Shown here: positions 7,274 to 16,872 of the stretch, piece after piece | Layout: the number at the start of each line of letters is the position of its first letter | How positions within the stretch are numbered: the stretch's first letter is position 1 | From: Microbacterium hominis | GTDB taxonomy: Bacteria > Actinomycetota > Actinomycetes > Actinomycetales > Microbacteriaceae | Reading direction: 5' to 3' | Assembly (NCBI RefSeq): GCF_013282805.1 | Contig: NZ_CP054038.1 | Coordinates: forward strand, 3,100,001-3,164,000 | Length of the DNA stretch: 64,000 bases | Notes under the pieces: generated by a model | Seen by the model: the letters and a program-made list of their open reading frames with translations, nothing else | Told to the model about the DNA's origin: nothing | Databases searched by the model: none | Position numbers and translations under genes: made by a program

Positions 7274-7866
7274 TCGTGGGGCGCATCGCGCGGCATCCAC
7301 GCCTCACCACCCACACAACGCGCCCCACGAGCCCCCGCCCACAATGCCCACGAGCTTCGTGGGGCGCCCGGCGCGGCATCCACACCCCCGACCTCGCAGA
7401 GACCGCCCCACCAACGCAGCCCCAGGCGCACCCCGCCGCTTCATGGGGCGCATCGCGCGGCATCCAACGCCACCAACCCACACAACGCGCCGCACGAACC
7501 ACCCGCTCACAATGCCCACGAGCCGCCCGCCCACAATGCCCGCGAGCTTCGTGGGGCGCCCGGCGCGGCATCCACACCCCCGACCCCGCAGAGACCGCCC
7601 CACCAACGCAGCCCCAGGCGCACCCGGCCGCTTCATGGGGCGCGTCGCGCGGCATCCAACGCCACCAACCCACACAACGCGCCGCACGAACCACCCGCCG
7701 GCGAAGCCCGCAAGCTTCATGGGGCGCATAGCGAGCGCGGCATCCAACGCCACCAACCCACACAACGCGCCCCACGAACCACCCGCCGGCGAAGCCCGCG
7801 AGCTTCAGGGGGCGCATAGCGAGCGCGGCATCCAACGCCGCCACTCCACACCACGCGCCCCACCAG
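7274..7866. repeat. Seven-copy array of the TCGTGGG...CCCACGA extragenic repeat
   Basis: Units begin near 7274, 7357, 7441, 7549, 7633, 7717 and 7805. Each has a left end TC(G/A)TGGGGCGC, an inner GCGGCATCC, and a right end close to GCGCCCCACGA. The ends are complementary, so single units could fold into hairpins. The segment 7357-7498 recurs almost exactly at 7549-7690, an offset of 192 bases, which indicates recent duplication. The array fills the gap between two convergent genes; no gene is seen in it. Confidence 0.9.
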
Positions 7867-7894
7867 CCCGCCCCGCGAGCCGCCCGCGCCGGCG

Positions 7895-9478
7895 TCAGCA
7901 CTCGATGACGTTGACCGCGAGGCCGCCCTCGCTCGTCTCCTTGTACTTCGTGGACATGTCGATGCCGGTCTGGCGCATCGTCTCGACGACGGCGTCGAGC
8001 GAGACGAAGTGCGAGCCATCGCCGCGCAGCGCGAGGCGCGCGGCGGTGACGGCTGTCGAGGCGGCAATGGCGTTGCGCTCGATGCACGGGATCTGCACGA
8101 GCCCGCCGACCGGGTCGCAGGTGAGTCCGAGGTGGTGCTCCATGGCGATCTCGGCGGCGTTCTCGATCTGGCGGTTGGTGCCGCCCATCACGGCCGTGAG
8201 CCCGCCCGCCGCCATGGCGCACGCCGAGCCCACTTCGGCCTGGCAGCCGCCTTCGGCGCCCGAGATCGAGGCGTTCGCCTTGAAGAGCGACCCGAGTGCC
8301 GCCGCCGTGAGGAGATACCGACGGATGCCGCGCCGGCGGTTCGCGTCGGCGACCTGCGACTCATCCCACGACGCCACCTCCGACGGGCCGGCGACGTGGC
8401 CGTCATAGCCGAGCAGGGCGCTGCCCACGAGCTCTCCGTACGGCGTGACCGCGTTGCCGGAGCCGAGCCCCGAGTCGGCGAGGAAGCGCCACCAGTACAT
8501 CGCGACGGCGGGCACGATGCCGGCGGCGCCGTTGGTGGGGGCGGTCACGACGCGTCCGCCGGCGGCGTTCTCCTCGTTGACGGCGAGCGCGAACGCCCCG
8601 AGCCACTCACCGGGAAGCTCGCGGCGCCCCTCGGACTCGGCCGCGTCGAGCTGCGCGCGGATGGCCGCGGCCCGCCGCTTCACCCCGAGTGCACCGGGCA
8701 GCACCCCGCGCGCATGCAGGCCCGATTCCACGCAGGACGCCATGGCGTCCCAGATCGCGTCGAGTCCCGCGGCGATCTCCTCGTCGGAGCGCAGCGCCTC
8801 CTCGTTCAGGCGTGCGGCCTCGGCGATCGTGATGCCGCGCTCGTCGCACAGTTCGAGCAGCTGCTCGGCGCTGGCGAAGTCCAGCGGGTAGGGGTGCGCC
8901 TGCACGCGCGGCGACTCCCCCTCGCGCCTGATGAACCCGCCGCCCACCGAGTAGTACGTCTCGCGCAGCACGAGTCCCTCGTCGCTGCCGGGCGCCGGGA
9001 TGCCGCGCGCGTAGCCCGGCCCGGTGAGACGCACCCGGTCTTCGGCCACGCGGGCGGGGCCGGCATCCACCCGGTCCCATGCCTCGAGCACCATGCCGTT
9101 GGAGTGCGCGGGCAGCCGCGTACGCGGGACGAAGCGCACGTCGTCGCGGTGGAAGCCGATCGAATGGCGCTCCAGCAGCGAGAGCGCACGCCCGTCGCGC
9201 CAGTGCAGCCACGCGCCCCGCACCGCATCGGGGTCGACGGTCTCGGGCTCGTGGCCCTGCCAGCCGGCGACGACCGCGTCGGGGGTGCCGTGGCCGATGC
9301 CGGTCGCTCCGAGCGAGCCGTACAGCGCGCACGTGACGCGCTCGACGCGGTCGAGGAGGCCCTGCTCGCGCAGGCGGACGACGAAGTCACGGGCGGCCCG
9401 CATGGGTCCGACCGTGTGGGAGCTCGAGGGTCCTACACCGATGGAGAACAGCTCGAACGCCGAGACGTAGGCGCTCAC
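7895..9478 (-). CDS. sdaA: L-serine ammonia-lyase, single-chain iron-sulfur type
   Basis: 527 residues, longer than the usual 450-460 of the single-chain form. It converts L-serine to pyruvate and ammonia. The N-terminal domain starts [19 protein letters not shown]. The catalytic domain holds C412, C454 and C465, whose 42 and 11 residue spacings match the 4Fe-4S ligands of type II enzymes, and [21 protein letters not shown]. The last residue is C527, which in this family folds back into the active site (tail-in-mouth). The extra length lies mostly in the N-terminal half. The GTG start has a TAGCCT box 6 bases upstream, so the message is probably leaderless. Confidence 0.95.
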   Translation of the reverse strand: MSAYVSAFELFSIGVGPSSSHTVGPMRAARDFVVRLREQGLLDRVERVTCALYGSLGATGIGHGTPDAVVAGWQGHEPETVDPDAVRGAWLHWRDGRALSLLERHSIGFHRDDVRFVPRTRLPAHSNGMVLEAWDRVDAGPARVAEDRVRLTGPGYARGIPAPGSDEGLVLRETYYSVGGGFIRREGESPRVQAHPYPLDFASAEQLLELCDERGITIAEAARLNEEALRSDEEIAAGLDAIWDAMASCVESGLHARGVLPGALGVKRRAAAIRAQLDAAESEGRRELPGEWLGAFALAVNEENAAGGRVVTAPTNGAAGIVPAVAMYWWRFLADSGLGSGNAVTPYGELVGSALLGYDGHVAGPSEVASWDESQVADANRRRGIRRYLLTAAALGSLFKANASISGAEGGCQAEVGSACAMAAGGLTAVMGGTNRQIENAAEIAMEHHLGLTCDPVGGLVQIPCIERNAIAASTAVTAARLALRGDGSHFVSLDAVVETMRQTGIDMSTKYKETSEGGLAVNVIEC

Positions 9479-9484
9479 TCCCCC

Positions 9485-9490
9485 AGGCTA
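9485..9490 (-). promoter_or_regulatory. Leaderless -10 box of sdaA
   Basis: On the minus strand TAGCCT is followed by exactly 6 bases (GGGGGA) and the GTG start. The TANNNT-N6-start layout is typical of leaderless actinobacterial genes. The same TAGCCTGGGGG string precedes the gene starting at 23103. Confidence 0.55.
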
Positions 9491-9507
9491 CGCCCCGCCG
9501 CGCACGC

Positions 9508-9634
9508 CCTCCCGTCGCGCACGCCCGCGGCACCCCGCGCCGCCGCGGATCCTCCCGTCGCGCACGCCCGCGGCACACCGCGCCGCCGCGGATCCTCCCG
9601 CCGCGCACGCCCGCAGCACCGCGGGCGCAGCCCG
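9508..9634. repeat. 43-base tandem repeat, about 2.9 copies
   Basis: CCTCCCG(T/C)CGCGCACGCCCG starts at 9508, 9551 and 9594, an exact period of 43 with few changes; the third copy is diverged at its end. It lies in the short gap between sdaA and the VOC gene, upstream of sdaA. Confidence 0.9.
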
Positions 9635-9638
9635 CGCG

Positions 9639-10004
9639 TCACGGCCGCTGGAACGCCACCAGCCCGACGGTGTTGCCCTCGGAGTCGCGCACGAACGCCT
9701 GCCATTCCTCGTGTCCGGCGGGCCCGAGCGTGTCATCGTCGTGCGTGAAGATGACGTGCGGGTGCGACACCACCTCCACCACGCCGTCGAGGCGCTCGAG
9801 GGCCTCGTGCACGTTGTCGACCTGCAGGTAGATGAGCGCCGACGGCGCGTTGCGATCGAGCAGAAGCCGCACCCCGTCGAGCTCGAAGAACAGCAGACCG
9901 GGCGGGTCGAACTGCGCCGTCGGCTCGCGCTGCAGCAACACCGTGTAGAACGCGGCGGCGCGTTCGAGGTCGTCGGCGTGCTGTGCGATCTGAACGAGTC
10001 TCAT
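9639..10004 (-). CDS. VOC (glyoxalase-fold) family protein
   Basis: 121 residues forming two beta-alpha-beta-beta-beta modules. The first is MRLVQIAQHADDLERAAAFYTVLL, and the end is HEEWQAFVRDSEGNTVGLVAFQ, the typical VOC pattern. A metal-dependent lyase or isomerase, or a resistance-type binding role, is possible; no specific reaction can be named. ATG 10004 has GGAGG 5 bases upstream. It is divergent from the ABC transporter genes. Confidence 0.85.
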   Translation of the reverse strand: MRLVQIAQHADDLERAAAFYTVLLQREPTAQFDPPGLLFFELDGVRLLLDRNAPSALIYLQVDNVHEALERLDGVVEVVSHPHVIFTHDDDTLGPAGHEEWQAFVRDSEGNTVGLVAFQRP

Positions 10005-10098
10005 CGGGGCCTCCGGGCTCAGTGTAGGCCTCGCCCGGCGCAGTGGGTGTGGCTAGAGTGACGCGGAGAGCCGCCGACGCCGACACCGGGGATGCCGC

Positions 10099-11004
10099 AT
10101 GACGAGCAGGATCATCGAGATCGAGGGATTGATCAAGCACTTCGGGAAGGCGGTGGCCCTCGACGGCCTCGACCTCACCCTCGACGAGGGCGAGGTGCGC
10201 GGATTCCTCGGACCCAACGGCGCGGGCAAGTCCACGACGATCCGCATTCTGCTGGGTCTCGTGCGACGCACCGGCGGCGCCGTGCGCCTGTTCGGCGACG
10301 ACCCGTGGAGGCACGCCGTCGCCCTGCACCGGCGGCTGAGCTATGTGCCGGGCGATGTGGCGCTGTGGCCCCAGCTCACCGGCGGCCAGTGCATCGACCT
10401 GCTGGGCTCTTCGGGCGCCCCACTCGACCAGACGCGGCGGGCCGAGCTCATCGAGCGCTACGACCTCGACCCCTCCAAGCGCGTGCGCGACTACTCCAAG
10501 GGCAACCGGCAGAAGGTCGCCCTGGTCGCCGCCTTCGCGTCGCAGGCCGACCTGCTCATCCTCGACGAGCCGACCTCCGGCCTCGACCCGCTCATGGAGG
10601 AGGTGTTCCGCGAGTGCGTGCGCGAGCGCGCCGACGCCGGCGCCTCCGTGCTGCTGTCGAGTCACATCCTCGGGGAGGTCGACGCACTGTGCGAGAACGT
10701 GACGATCATCCGGCACGGCAAGGTCGTCGAAGCCGGATCGGTGGCCGAGCTGCGACGACTCTCCCGCACGACGGTGCACGCCGTCACGCGGGGACCGGCG
10801 CCGACCCTCGCGCATCCGTCGATCGCCAATCTCCAGTCCACTCCCACCGGCACCGGCACCGGCACCGAGCTCGAATTCACCGTCGATCCCGCGGCACTCG
10901 ACGACGTGCTGCCGCCGCTGCTGGCCACCGGGGTGACCGCGCTCACCGTGCGCCCGCCGAGCCTCGACGAGCTGTTCCTCACCGCGTACGAGGGCGCGCG
11001 GTGA
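10099..11004 (+). CDS. ABC transporter ATP-binding protein, exporter type
   Basis: 301 residues with Walker A GPNGAGKST (38-46), a Q-loop region, a signature variant YSKGNRQK, Walker B LLILDEPTSGLDP and the switch SSHILGEVD. The last 80 residues are the extra C-terminal region found in DrrA-like exporter ATPases. It powers the permease encoded next, with which it overlaps by the GTGA sequence at 11001-11004. Antibiotic or lipid export is the usual role of such pairs; the substrate is unknown. Confidence 0.93.
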   Translation: MTSRIIEIEGLIKHFGKAVALDGLDLTLDEGEVRGFLGPNGAGKSTTIRILLGLVRRTGGAVRLFGDDPWRHAVALHRRLSYVPGDVALWPQLTGGQCIDLLGSSGAPLDQTRRAELIERYDLDPSKRVRDYSKGNRQKVALVAAFASQADLLILDEPTSGLDPLMEEVFRECVRERADAGASVLLSSHILGEVDALCENVTIIRHGKVVEAGSVAELRRLSRTTVHAVTRGPAPTLAHPSIANLQSTPTGTGTGTELEFTVDPAALDDVLPPLLATGVTALTVRPPSLDELFLTAYEGAR

Positions 11005-12608
11005 CCGCGACCGCCGCCACGACCTCGGCGCGCGCTGCGCGGGCCTCCCGCCCGGGCAACGGCTTCGGCGCGATCCTGCGCATCCAGCTGCGCACCGGCT
11101 GGAAGGCCCTGGCGATCTGGGTGGTGGCGCTGATCGGCGGGTACCTCGCCACCGTGGCATCCATCGACTCGCTCTACGACTCGCCCGAGGCACTGCAGGG
11201 CTACGACGACACGGTCGCGAGCGACCCCGCGATGGCCGCGATCAACGGCACACCCTACGGCGCGGACACGCTGGGCGGCGTGGTCTCGAACGAGTTCGGC
11301 TTCATCGCGGCGATCGCGATCCCGCTCATGGGTCTGCTCCTGGTGGTCCGCCAGACGCGCGCGCAGGAGGAGATCGGGATGCTGGAGCTGCTGCGCTCGC
11401 GCGGCGTCGGCGCCCGTGCGCCGTGGACCGCGGCGGTGCTCCTCGCGCTCGTCGCGCTCGCCCTCGTGGGCGGCGGCATGGCGACCGTGCTCGTCGCGTA
11501 CGGCGAGCCCGCCGACGCCGCGCTGCTCTACGGCGCGTCGATCGCGGGCCTAGGGGCGGTGTTCGCGGGCATCGCGACGCTCGTGGGCCAGCTGCTGCGG
11601 CGCTCGGGATCGGTGACCGGCGTCGGGATCCTCGTGCTGGGCGTCGCGTACGTGACCCGGGCCGCCGGCGATGTGCGCGACAACGGCTGGAAGTGGCTGT
11701 CGCCGCTGGCCTGGCAGCAGGAGACCCGGCCGTTCGCCGACGATGCCCGGGTGTGGCCGCTGCTGCTCGCGCTGGGTGTGGCGGCCGTGCTGATCGCGGC
11801 GGGACTGACCCTCGTCGGGGGTCGCGACCTGGGGTCGGCGATGGTCGCCTCACGCCCTGGTCCCGCCCGCGCGGGCGGCCTCACCCGGTCGACGTGGGGC
11901 CTCGCGCTGCGGGCGCACGCCTCCGCGGGCGCGGCCTGGATCTCGGGCTCGATCGCGGTGGGCGTGATCTTCGGCGCGTTCACCGACGACATCGCCGAGG
12001 CGATCGCCGCCAACCCCGCACTGTCGGCCGTGATGGGCGACGGCCAGGCGACCGAGGCCTACGTGGGCATCACGCTGATGATGCTCGTGCTGATGGCGAT
12101 CGGATGCCTCGGCCAGAGCCTGGGCCGCGTTCGCGGCGAGGAGACCGGCGGGCGTCTCGAGCCGACGCTGGCCCGCTCGGTGTCGCGCCCCGGGTGGCTC
12201 GCCACGCACGCCGTGTGGATGGTGGTCTTCCCGTTGCTGGCACTGCTCGCCGGAGCGGCGGGGCTCGCACTCACCGCCGACGGCGAGGTCGACGACATCG
12301 TGGTCTCGGCGGTGGCCTATGTGCCCGCAGTGCTGGTCGCCCTCGGGATCGCCGTCGCACTGTTCGGTCTGCTCCCCCGGCTGACAGGACTCATCTGGCT
12401 GGTGCTCGGGTACATCGCGTTCGTCGCGATCCTCGGCGGCACGCTCGATCTGCCCGACTGGGCGATGAACCTCTCGCCCGTCTCGGCGATTGGCACCCTG
12501 CCCGTCGATGAGGTGGATGCCACAGTCGAGTGGCTCCTCGTCGGCATCGCGGTCGTGCTGCTGGCGGCCGGCTTCGTCGGCCTTCGCCGCCGCGACATCC
12601 CGCGCTGA
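11001..12608 (+). CDS. ABC-2 type permease of the polyketide-antibiotic exporter class
   Basis: 535 residues starting at GTG 11001. About 12 hydrophobic segments fall in two halves, each starting with a conserved amphipathic entry (ILRIQLRTGWKALAIWV in the first, STWGLALRAHASAGAAWISG in the second). This duplicated layout matches exporters of the TnrB3/polyketide-exporter group. It is translated by coupling to the ATPase gene. It ends at a repeat array shared with the convergent esterase gene. Confidence 0.88.
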   Translation: MTATAATTSARAARASRPGNGFGAILRIQLRTGWKALAIWVVALIGGYLATVASIDSLYDSPEALQGYDDTVASDPAMAAINGTPYGADTLGGVVSNEFGFIAAIAIPLMGLLLVVRQTRAQEEIGMLELLRSRGVGARAPWTAAVLLALVALALVGGGMATVLVAYGEPADAALLYGASIAGLGAVFAGIATLVGQLLRRSGSVTGVGILVLGVAYVTRAAGDVRDNGWKWLSPLAWQQETRPFADDARVWPLLLALGVAAVLIAAGLTLVGGRDLGSAMVASRPGPARAGGLTRSTWGLALRAHASAGAAWISGSIAVGVIFGAFTDDIAEAIAANPALSAVMGDGQATEAYVGITLMMLVLMAIGCLGQSLGRVRGEETGGRLEPTLARSVSRPGWLATHAVWMVVFPLLALLAGAAGLALTADGEVDDIVVSAVAYVPAVLVALGIAVALFGLLPRLTGLIWLVLGYIAFVAILGGTLDLPDWAMNLSPVSAIGTLPVDEVDATVEWLLVGIAVVLLAAGFVGLRRRDIPR

Positions 12609-12647
12609 CCGCCGGCCGGATCGGTCGGCGCGCGTCCGCGCACTGCG

Positions 12648-12959
12648 GCTCGTGGGTCACCCCCGACGGGTTCGGGCGCGTGGATGCCACACCACCCGCC
12701 CCACGAACACCCGCCACACCCGCGCGCTACGGCTCGTGGGTCACCTCCGACGGGTTCGGGCGCGTGGATGCCACGCCACGCGCCCCACGAACACCCGCCA
12801 CACCCGCGCACTGCGGCTCGTGGGTCACCCCCGACGGGTTCGGGCGCGTGGATGCCACGCCACGCGCCCCACGAACACCCGCCACACCCGCGCGCTATGG
12901 CTCGTGGGTCACCCCCGACGGGTTCACGCACGCAGAACCCACCAGAACTGCCCCACGAA
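12648..12959. repeat. 84-base tandem repeat array, about 3.7 copies
   Basis: GCTCGTGGGTCAC begins copies at 12648, 12732, 12816 and 12900, an exact period of 84. Each carries CGACGGGTTCGGGCGC, GTGGATGCCAC and a right end GCGCCCCACGAA. The last copy has diverged (GGTTCACGCACG). Compared with the 7-kb array the inner GGATGCC motif is in the opposite orientation, while the outer ends are the same. It fills the 368-base gap between convergent genes. Confidence 0.92.
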
Positions 12960-12976
12960 CCAAGGCGAGCCCGCGC

Positions 12977-14005
12977 TCACTCGCCGAGGAAGAACTCCAC
13001 CGCCGCGAGCGGCCCGTCGAGGTGCGCGGTGGTGCCGCCCATCACGCGGGGCTGGGTGTAGGTCGGGTTGGGAACCACGTGACCGCCGCCCGCGACCGCG
13101 AACAGCAACACCGGCGCCTCGCCGTCGTAGCGCGTCGTCGTGACATCGGTGTCGCCGGCCGCGTCGGTGTTCGCGTACGGCGCCGACTCGGGCAACGAGG
13201 CGTCGCCGTTGCGGTCCGCGAGGAACGCAGCGCTCTCCTCGGCCGACAGCACGGCGCCGAGGCTGCCGCCGAACGTGCCGGCCACCCCGCCCTCGAAGGG
13301 ATTGATCGGATCGGCGTCGCCGAGCACGATCATGGTCGGTACGGGCGTGCCCTCCCACACGCAGACGTCGTTCTCCCGCGCCGGGTAGGCGGCGGCGAAG
13401 GCCGCGACGCCCCGTACGAGCTGCGGCGCCTCCGTGGCGAGGCGGTAGGCGAGATGACCACCGTTGGAGAGCCCTGTCGCGAACACCTCGCGCGTGCTGG
13501 TGCCCTGCTCGACCGACAGGTCGTCGATCATCGCCTCGACGAACGCGACGTCGTCGATGTCGTCCATCCGCGCCGGGTACGGAGTCTCGGCGCGGCAGTC
13601 GTGCCACGTCTGCTCATACCCCTGAGGGTACACCGCGACGAATCCGCGGTCGACGGCCAGCTCGTCGAAGCGATAGCCGGTCGCGGCGCGCATGCCGGCG
13701 GCATCCATCCGGGATCCGTGGAAGGCGAACACCACGGGGGCGTCCTCCGGCAGGGCGGCGGGGACGACCGCGAGGTACTCCCGCGTCATGCCGTCGACCT
13801 CGACCGAACCGGTCACCACCTGCGCGTCGAGCTCGGGCTCGGCCGGCGCGGGCGCCCACAGGAACCAGGCCGCGAGCGCGCCCGCGATCAGCGCGAGCGC
13901 GCCCAGCACGGAGCCCACGACGATGAGGGCGCGCCGCAGCCGCCGGCGGGGCCGGGGCTTCAGGGTGTTCTCAACGGGGGCAGGGGTGACGTCGATATCG
14001 GTCAT
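12977..14005 (-). CDS. Membrane-anchored alpha/beta hydrolase, PHB-depolymerase/feruloyl-esterase-like
   Basis: 342 residues. A basic N-terminus is followed by one membrane segment (about 25-48), so the catalytic domain lies outside. VVFAFHGSRMDAAGMR gives the oxyanion region, GLSNGG the nucleophile elbow serine, DADPINP the acid region, and GGGHVVPNP the catalytic histidine. This is the LpqC/poly(3-hydroxybutyrate) depolymerase group, which includes feruloyl and acetyl-xylan esterases. A role in removing acyl groups from plant material would suit the window but is inferred. AGGTGAT precedes ATG 14005. Confidence 0.85.
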   Translation of the reverse strand: MTDIDVTPAPVENTLKPRPRRRLRRALIVVGSVLGALALIAGALAAWFLWAPAPAEPELDAQVVTGSVEVDGMTREYLAVVPAALPEDAPVVFAFHGSRMDAAGMRAATGYRFDELAVDRGFVAVYPQGYEQTWHDCRAETPYPARMDDIDDVAFVEAMIDDLSVEQGTSTREVFATGLSNGGHLAYRLATEAPQLVRGVAAFAAAYPARENDVCVWEGTPVPTMIVLGDADPINPFEGGVAGTFGGSLGAVLSAEESAAFLADRNGDASLPESAPYANTDAAGDTDVTTTRYDGEAPVLLFAVAGGGHVVPNPTYTQPRVMGGTTAHLDGPLAAVEFFLGE

Positions 14006-14039
14006 GACGGATCACCTCGGATGGATGCCGCGCACGGCG

Positions 14040-16781
14040 TCAGTCGAACGAGTTCGTCTGCAGCACGGTGAGCAGCACGGCCTGCACGCGGTCGCGCAGC
14101 GCGCTGCCGACGCCCGCCGGGTCGTCCTCGGCCGCGCTCTTGATCGCGGACGCGGTGCCGCTCGGGTTGAGCGCGGACAGCATCAGGTCGTTGCCGCCGA
14201 GGGCAGCCTGCACCGGGTCCATCCAGCCGCCGAGCACGGCGTCGGTGGTCACGAATCCCTCGAAGCCCCACTCGCCGCGCAGGACCTCCTGCAGCAGCTG
14301 CTCGTCGCCGCCGGCCCACACGCCGCCGATGTTGATGAACGACGACATCGCGCCGGAGACCTGGGCCTGCTTGACCGTGATCTCGAAGGGGCGCAGGTAC
14401 AGCTCGCGCAGCGCCTGCTCCGAGGCGAACACGTTGATGCCCGAGCGCGCGTTGACCTCCTGGTCGTTGAGCACGAAGTGCTTCATCGTGGTGGGCACGC
14501 CGTTCTGCTCGGCACCGGCGACCATCGCGGCGCCCATGGTGCCGCTGAGCAGCGGGTCTTCCGAGAAGTACTCGAAGTCGCGGCCGCCCATCGCGGTGCG
14601 GTGCAGGTTCATGCCCGGCGCGTACCAGACGTCGATGCCGTACGCCGTCGCCTCGGTCGCCACCGACTCGCCGACCGCGTACGCGAGCTCGTCGTTCCAC
14701 GTCGAGGCGATGACGATCTCCGACGGGTAGAACGCGGAGTCCAGCGGGCTGAACAGCGAGTTGAGGCCAGCGGGGCTGTCGAGCATCGTGATGGAGGGGA
14801 TGCCGAGGCGGTCGACCGATGCGGTGAGGTAGGCGCCGTACGAGAAGAGGTCGGCCTGTTCGTCGAGCGTGAGCTGGTCGAGGAAATCGTCCCAGCGCGG
14901 GTCGTCGGCGTCGAGCCCCTTCAGGTCTTCGAGCATCAGGCCGTTGTCGGCCCCGTAAGTGGGGGCGTCGCCCGATGCGGGCACGACCTCCGGGTCCATG
15001 AGCGCGAGCAGCCCCTCGGAGGCCACCGTGTCGTCGCCGGGCGCGGTCGGGTAGGTGTTCCCCCAGTCGTCGCGCGACAGGTAGGTGAGGTCGCTCTCGA
15101 CGTAGTCGAAGCGGCTCTCGAGTGCCGCGCCGGTCACCTCATCGGTGTCGTAGACGACGTCTTCGGCGATCTCGGTCTCGAAGGTGACGAGCGGGCTGTG
15201 CACGTCGCTGCTCACGGCGATGCGGTAGGCGCCGCCTTCGAGCACGTAGGCCCCGGCCTCGGTGCTCCACGACGACATGTCTCGCGTGGCGAAGGCCACC
15301 GTGAGCGTCTCGGACGCGCCCGGCTCGAGGAGGGACGTCTTCGCGTAGCCGGCCAGTTCGATCGCCGACTTCTCGATGCCGCCGTCGATGTACGGGGCGG
15401 AGAAGTAGACCTGCACGACCTCCTTGCCGGCGACGTCACCCGTGTTGGTGACGGTCACATCGACCGAGATCTCCTCGTCGCCGATGACAGGCTGGGCGGG
15501 ATCCTGCTCGAACGTGGTGTAGCTCAGGCCATAGCCGAAGGGGTACTGCACGATCTCGTCGTACGCCTCGTCATCCTCGTACCGCGTCTCGTAGTAGCGG
15601 TAGCCGACGTAGATGCCCTCTTCATAGTCGAGGAAGGCGCGTCCGACGTTCTCGTAGGAGTGGTTGCCGAGGTTCTCGGTCGCGGGTGCCGTCTCCACGT
15701 CATAGGCGTACGTGTCGGTCAGGCGACCGGACGGGTTGACCTCGCCGGTGAGCACCTTCGCGAGCGAGACCGCGCCCTGCGGTCCGGGGGTGCCCATCCA
15801 GACGGCGGCCTTGATCTCGGGGTACTCCTCGAGGAAGCCGAGCTCCATCTGGTTGCCCGAGTTGATGATGACGACCACGTTCGGGATGCTCGCGGTGACC
15901 GTGTCCAGAAGCGCGGTCTGCGCGGCGGACAGTCGCAGCGTCTCGGCAGTGAAGTCCGAGCCCTCGGATCCGGAGTTGCCGAACACCACGAGCGCGGTGT
16001 CGGAGAAGTCGGCGGCCTGCGCCATCACGTCGTCGGTGAGGTAATCGGGGGCGGGCTCACCCTCGTCGCCGCCGAGAAGAGCACCGGCGATCTGCACGAA
16101 CGCGTTCGACGAGCCCGTCTCGTGCTTCGCGCCGGCATCCTCCATCGCCGCGTACAGGTCGTGGTTGTAGTCGACCCCCTGCGCCTCGAGCGCCTCGTAC
16201 AGCGTCGGCGCGCCCTCGCCGGCTGCGCCGCCGGAGCCGCCGCCACCCAGGCGGAGATTGAACGAGGCGAACGAGAAGACGTTCACGGCTCCGCCGGCGA
16301 GCGGAAGCACACCGCCGCCGTTCTCCAGGAGCACGATGCCCTCGTCGGAGACGGCCTCGGCGACCGGAACCGCTGCGTCGCGAGCGGCTGCCGCAGCGGC
16401 CGTGTCGTCGGTGAACGTGATCGAGGTCACGCGTCCGATCCCCGCGGCATAGGGGGCGATCAGCGCGACGATGCCGACGACGGCGACGGCCGCGATGCCC
16501 CAGCCGATCAGCCGACGCGGGCGGTTCTTGACGCGGCGGTAGGTGCGCTCCCGGCGCTTCATCGCCCGGCGCTCGGCCCGCGTCATCGAGGCGCCCGCGG
16601 CCTTGCGGTCGGCCTTCGCCTGCTTCTTGGCCGCCCGCGCGGCGGTACGGTCGGCGGCCTTCGCCGTGCGGCGCTCCTCGGGCGACATCGCCTTCAGCTC
16701 GGTGCGACGTGCGCGCTTGGCGGCCTTCTCCTCGGCGACCCGCGCGCGGGCCCCGGCGCGGAGTTCCTTACGTGTTGCCAT
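14040..16781 (-). CDS. Membrane-anchored GH3 glycosidase with permuted domain order
   Basis: 913 residues. Residues 1-88 are a highly charged cytoplasmic tail rich in K, R and A; 91-111 is a membrane segment. After it the order is reversed relative to usual GH3 enzymes. The C-terminal alpha/beta domain comes first (SDEGIVLLENGGGVLPLAG near 142), then the fibronectin-III-like part (YPFGYGLSYTTFE, near 470-560). The TIM-barrel domain comes last (LDEQADLFSYG, NLHRTAMGGRDFEYFSEDP, MKHFVLND). D847 in GFVTTDAVLGG is the nucleophile position. Beta-glucosidase-type activity is inferred; reversed GH3 enzymes are known from Ruminococcus and others. A weak GAGAGA precedes ATG 16781. Confidence 0.88.
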   Translation of the reverse strand: MATRKELRAGARARVAEEKAAKRARRTELKAMSPEERRTAKAADRTAARAAKKQAKADRKAAGASMTRAERRAMKRRERTYRRVKNRPRRLIGWGIAAVAVVGIVALIAPYAAGIGRVTSITFTDDTAAAAAARDAAVPVAEAVSDEGIVLLENGGGVLPLAGGAVNVFSFASFNLRLGGGGSGGAAGEGAPTLYEALEAQGVDYNHDLYAAMEDAGAKHETGSSNAFVQIAGALLGGDEGEPAPDYLTDDVMAQAADFSDTALVVFGNSGSEGSDFTAETLRLSAAQTALLDTVTASIPNVVVIINSGNQMELGFLEEYPEIKAAVWMGTPGPQGAVSLAKVLTGEVNPSGRLTDTYAYDVETAPATENLGNHSYENVGRAFLDYEEGIYVGYRYYETRYEDDEAYDEIVQYPFGYGLSYTTFEQDPAQPVIGDEEISVDVTVTNTGDVAGKEVVQVYFSAPYIDGGIEKSAIELAGYAKTSLLEPGASETLTVAFATRDMSSWSTEAGAYVLEGGAYRIAVSSDVHSPLVTFETEIAEDVVYDTDEVTGAALESRFDYVESDLTYLSRDDWGNTYPTAPGDDTVASEGLLALMDPEVVPASGDAPTYGADNGLMLEDLKGLDADDPRWDDFLDQLTLDEQADLFSYGAYLTASVDRLGIPSITMLDSPAGLNSLFSPLDSAFYPSEIVIASTWNDELAYAVGESVATEATAYGIDVWYAPGMNLHRTAMGGRDFEYFSEDPLLSGTMGAAMVAGAEQNGVPTTMKHFVLNDQEVNARSGINVFASEQALRELYLRPFEITVKQAQVSGAMSSFINIGGVWAGGDEQLLQEVLRGEWGFEGFVTTDAVLGGWMDPVQAALGGNDLMLSALNPSGTASAIKSAAEDDPAGVGSALRDRVQAVLLTVLQTNSFD

Positions 16782-16872
16782 GTCTCTCTCGGTTCGTGGT
16801 GTTCTCGGTGCGCAGCACACGGACAGCACCGTGCGGTGTGCGCGGCTATCGGATGATTCGGTGATTCGGGTG

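Noticed and set aside
7274..7866. CRISPR array
   Set aside because: The units are similar along their whole length with no variable spacers, and no cas genes are near. The same holds for the array at 12648-12959.
5903..7866. Insertion sequence or integrative element around the repeats
   Set aside because: No transposase, integrase or target-site duplication is seen; flanking genes are intact and have ordinary composition.
10054..10059. TAGAGT as promoter of the ABC exporter operon
   Set aside because: A -10-like TAGAGT exists but no -35 at a fitting distance was found, so it is not listed as a feature.
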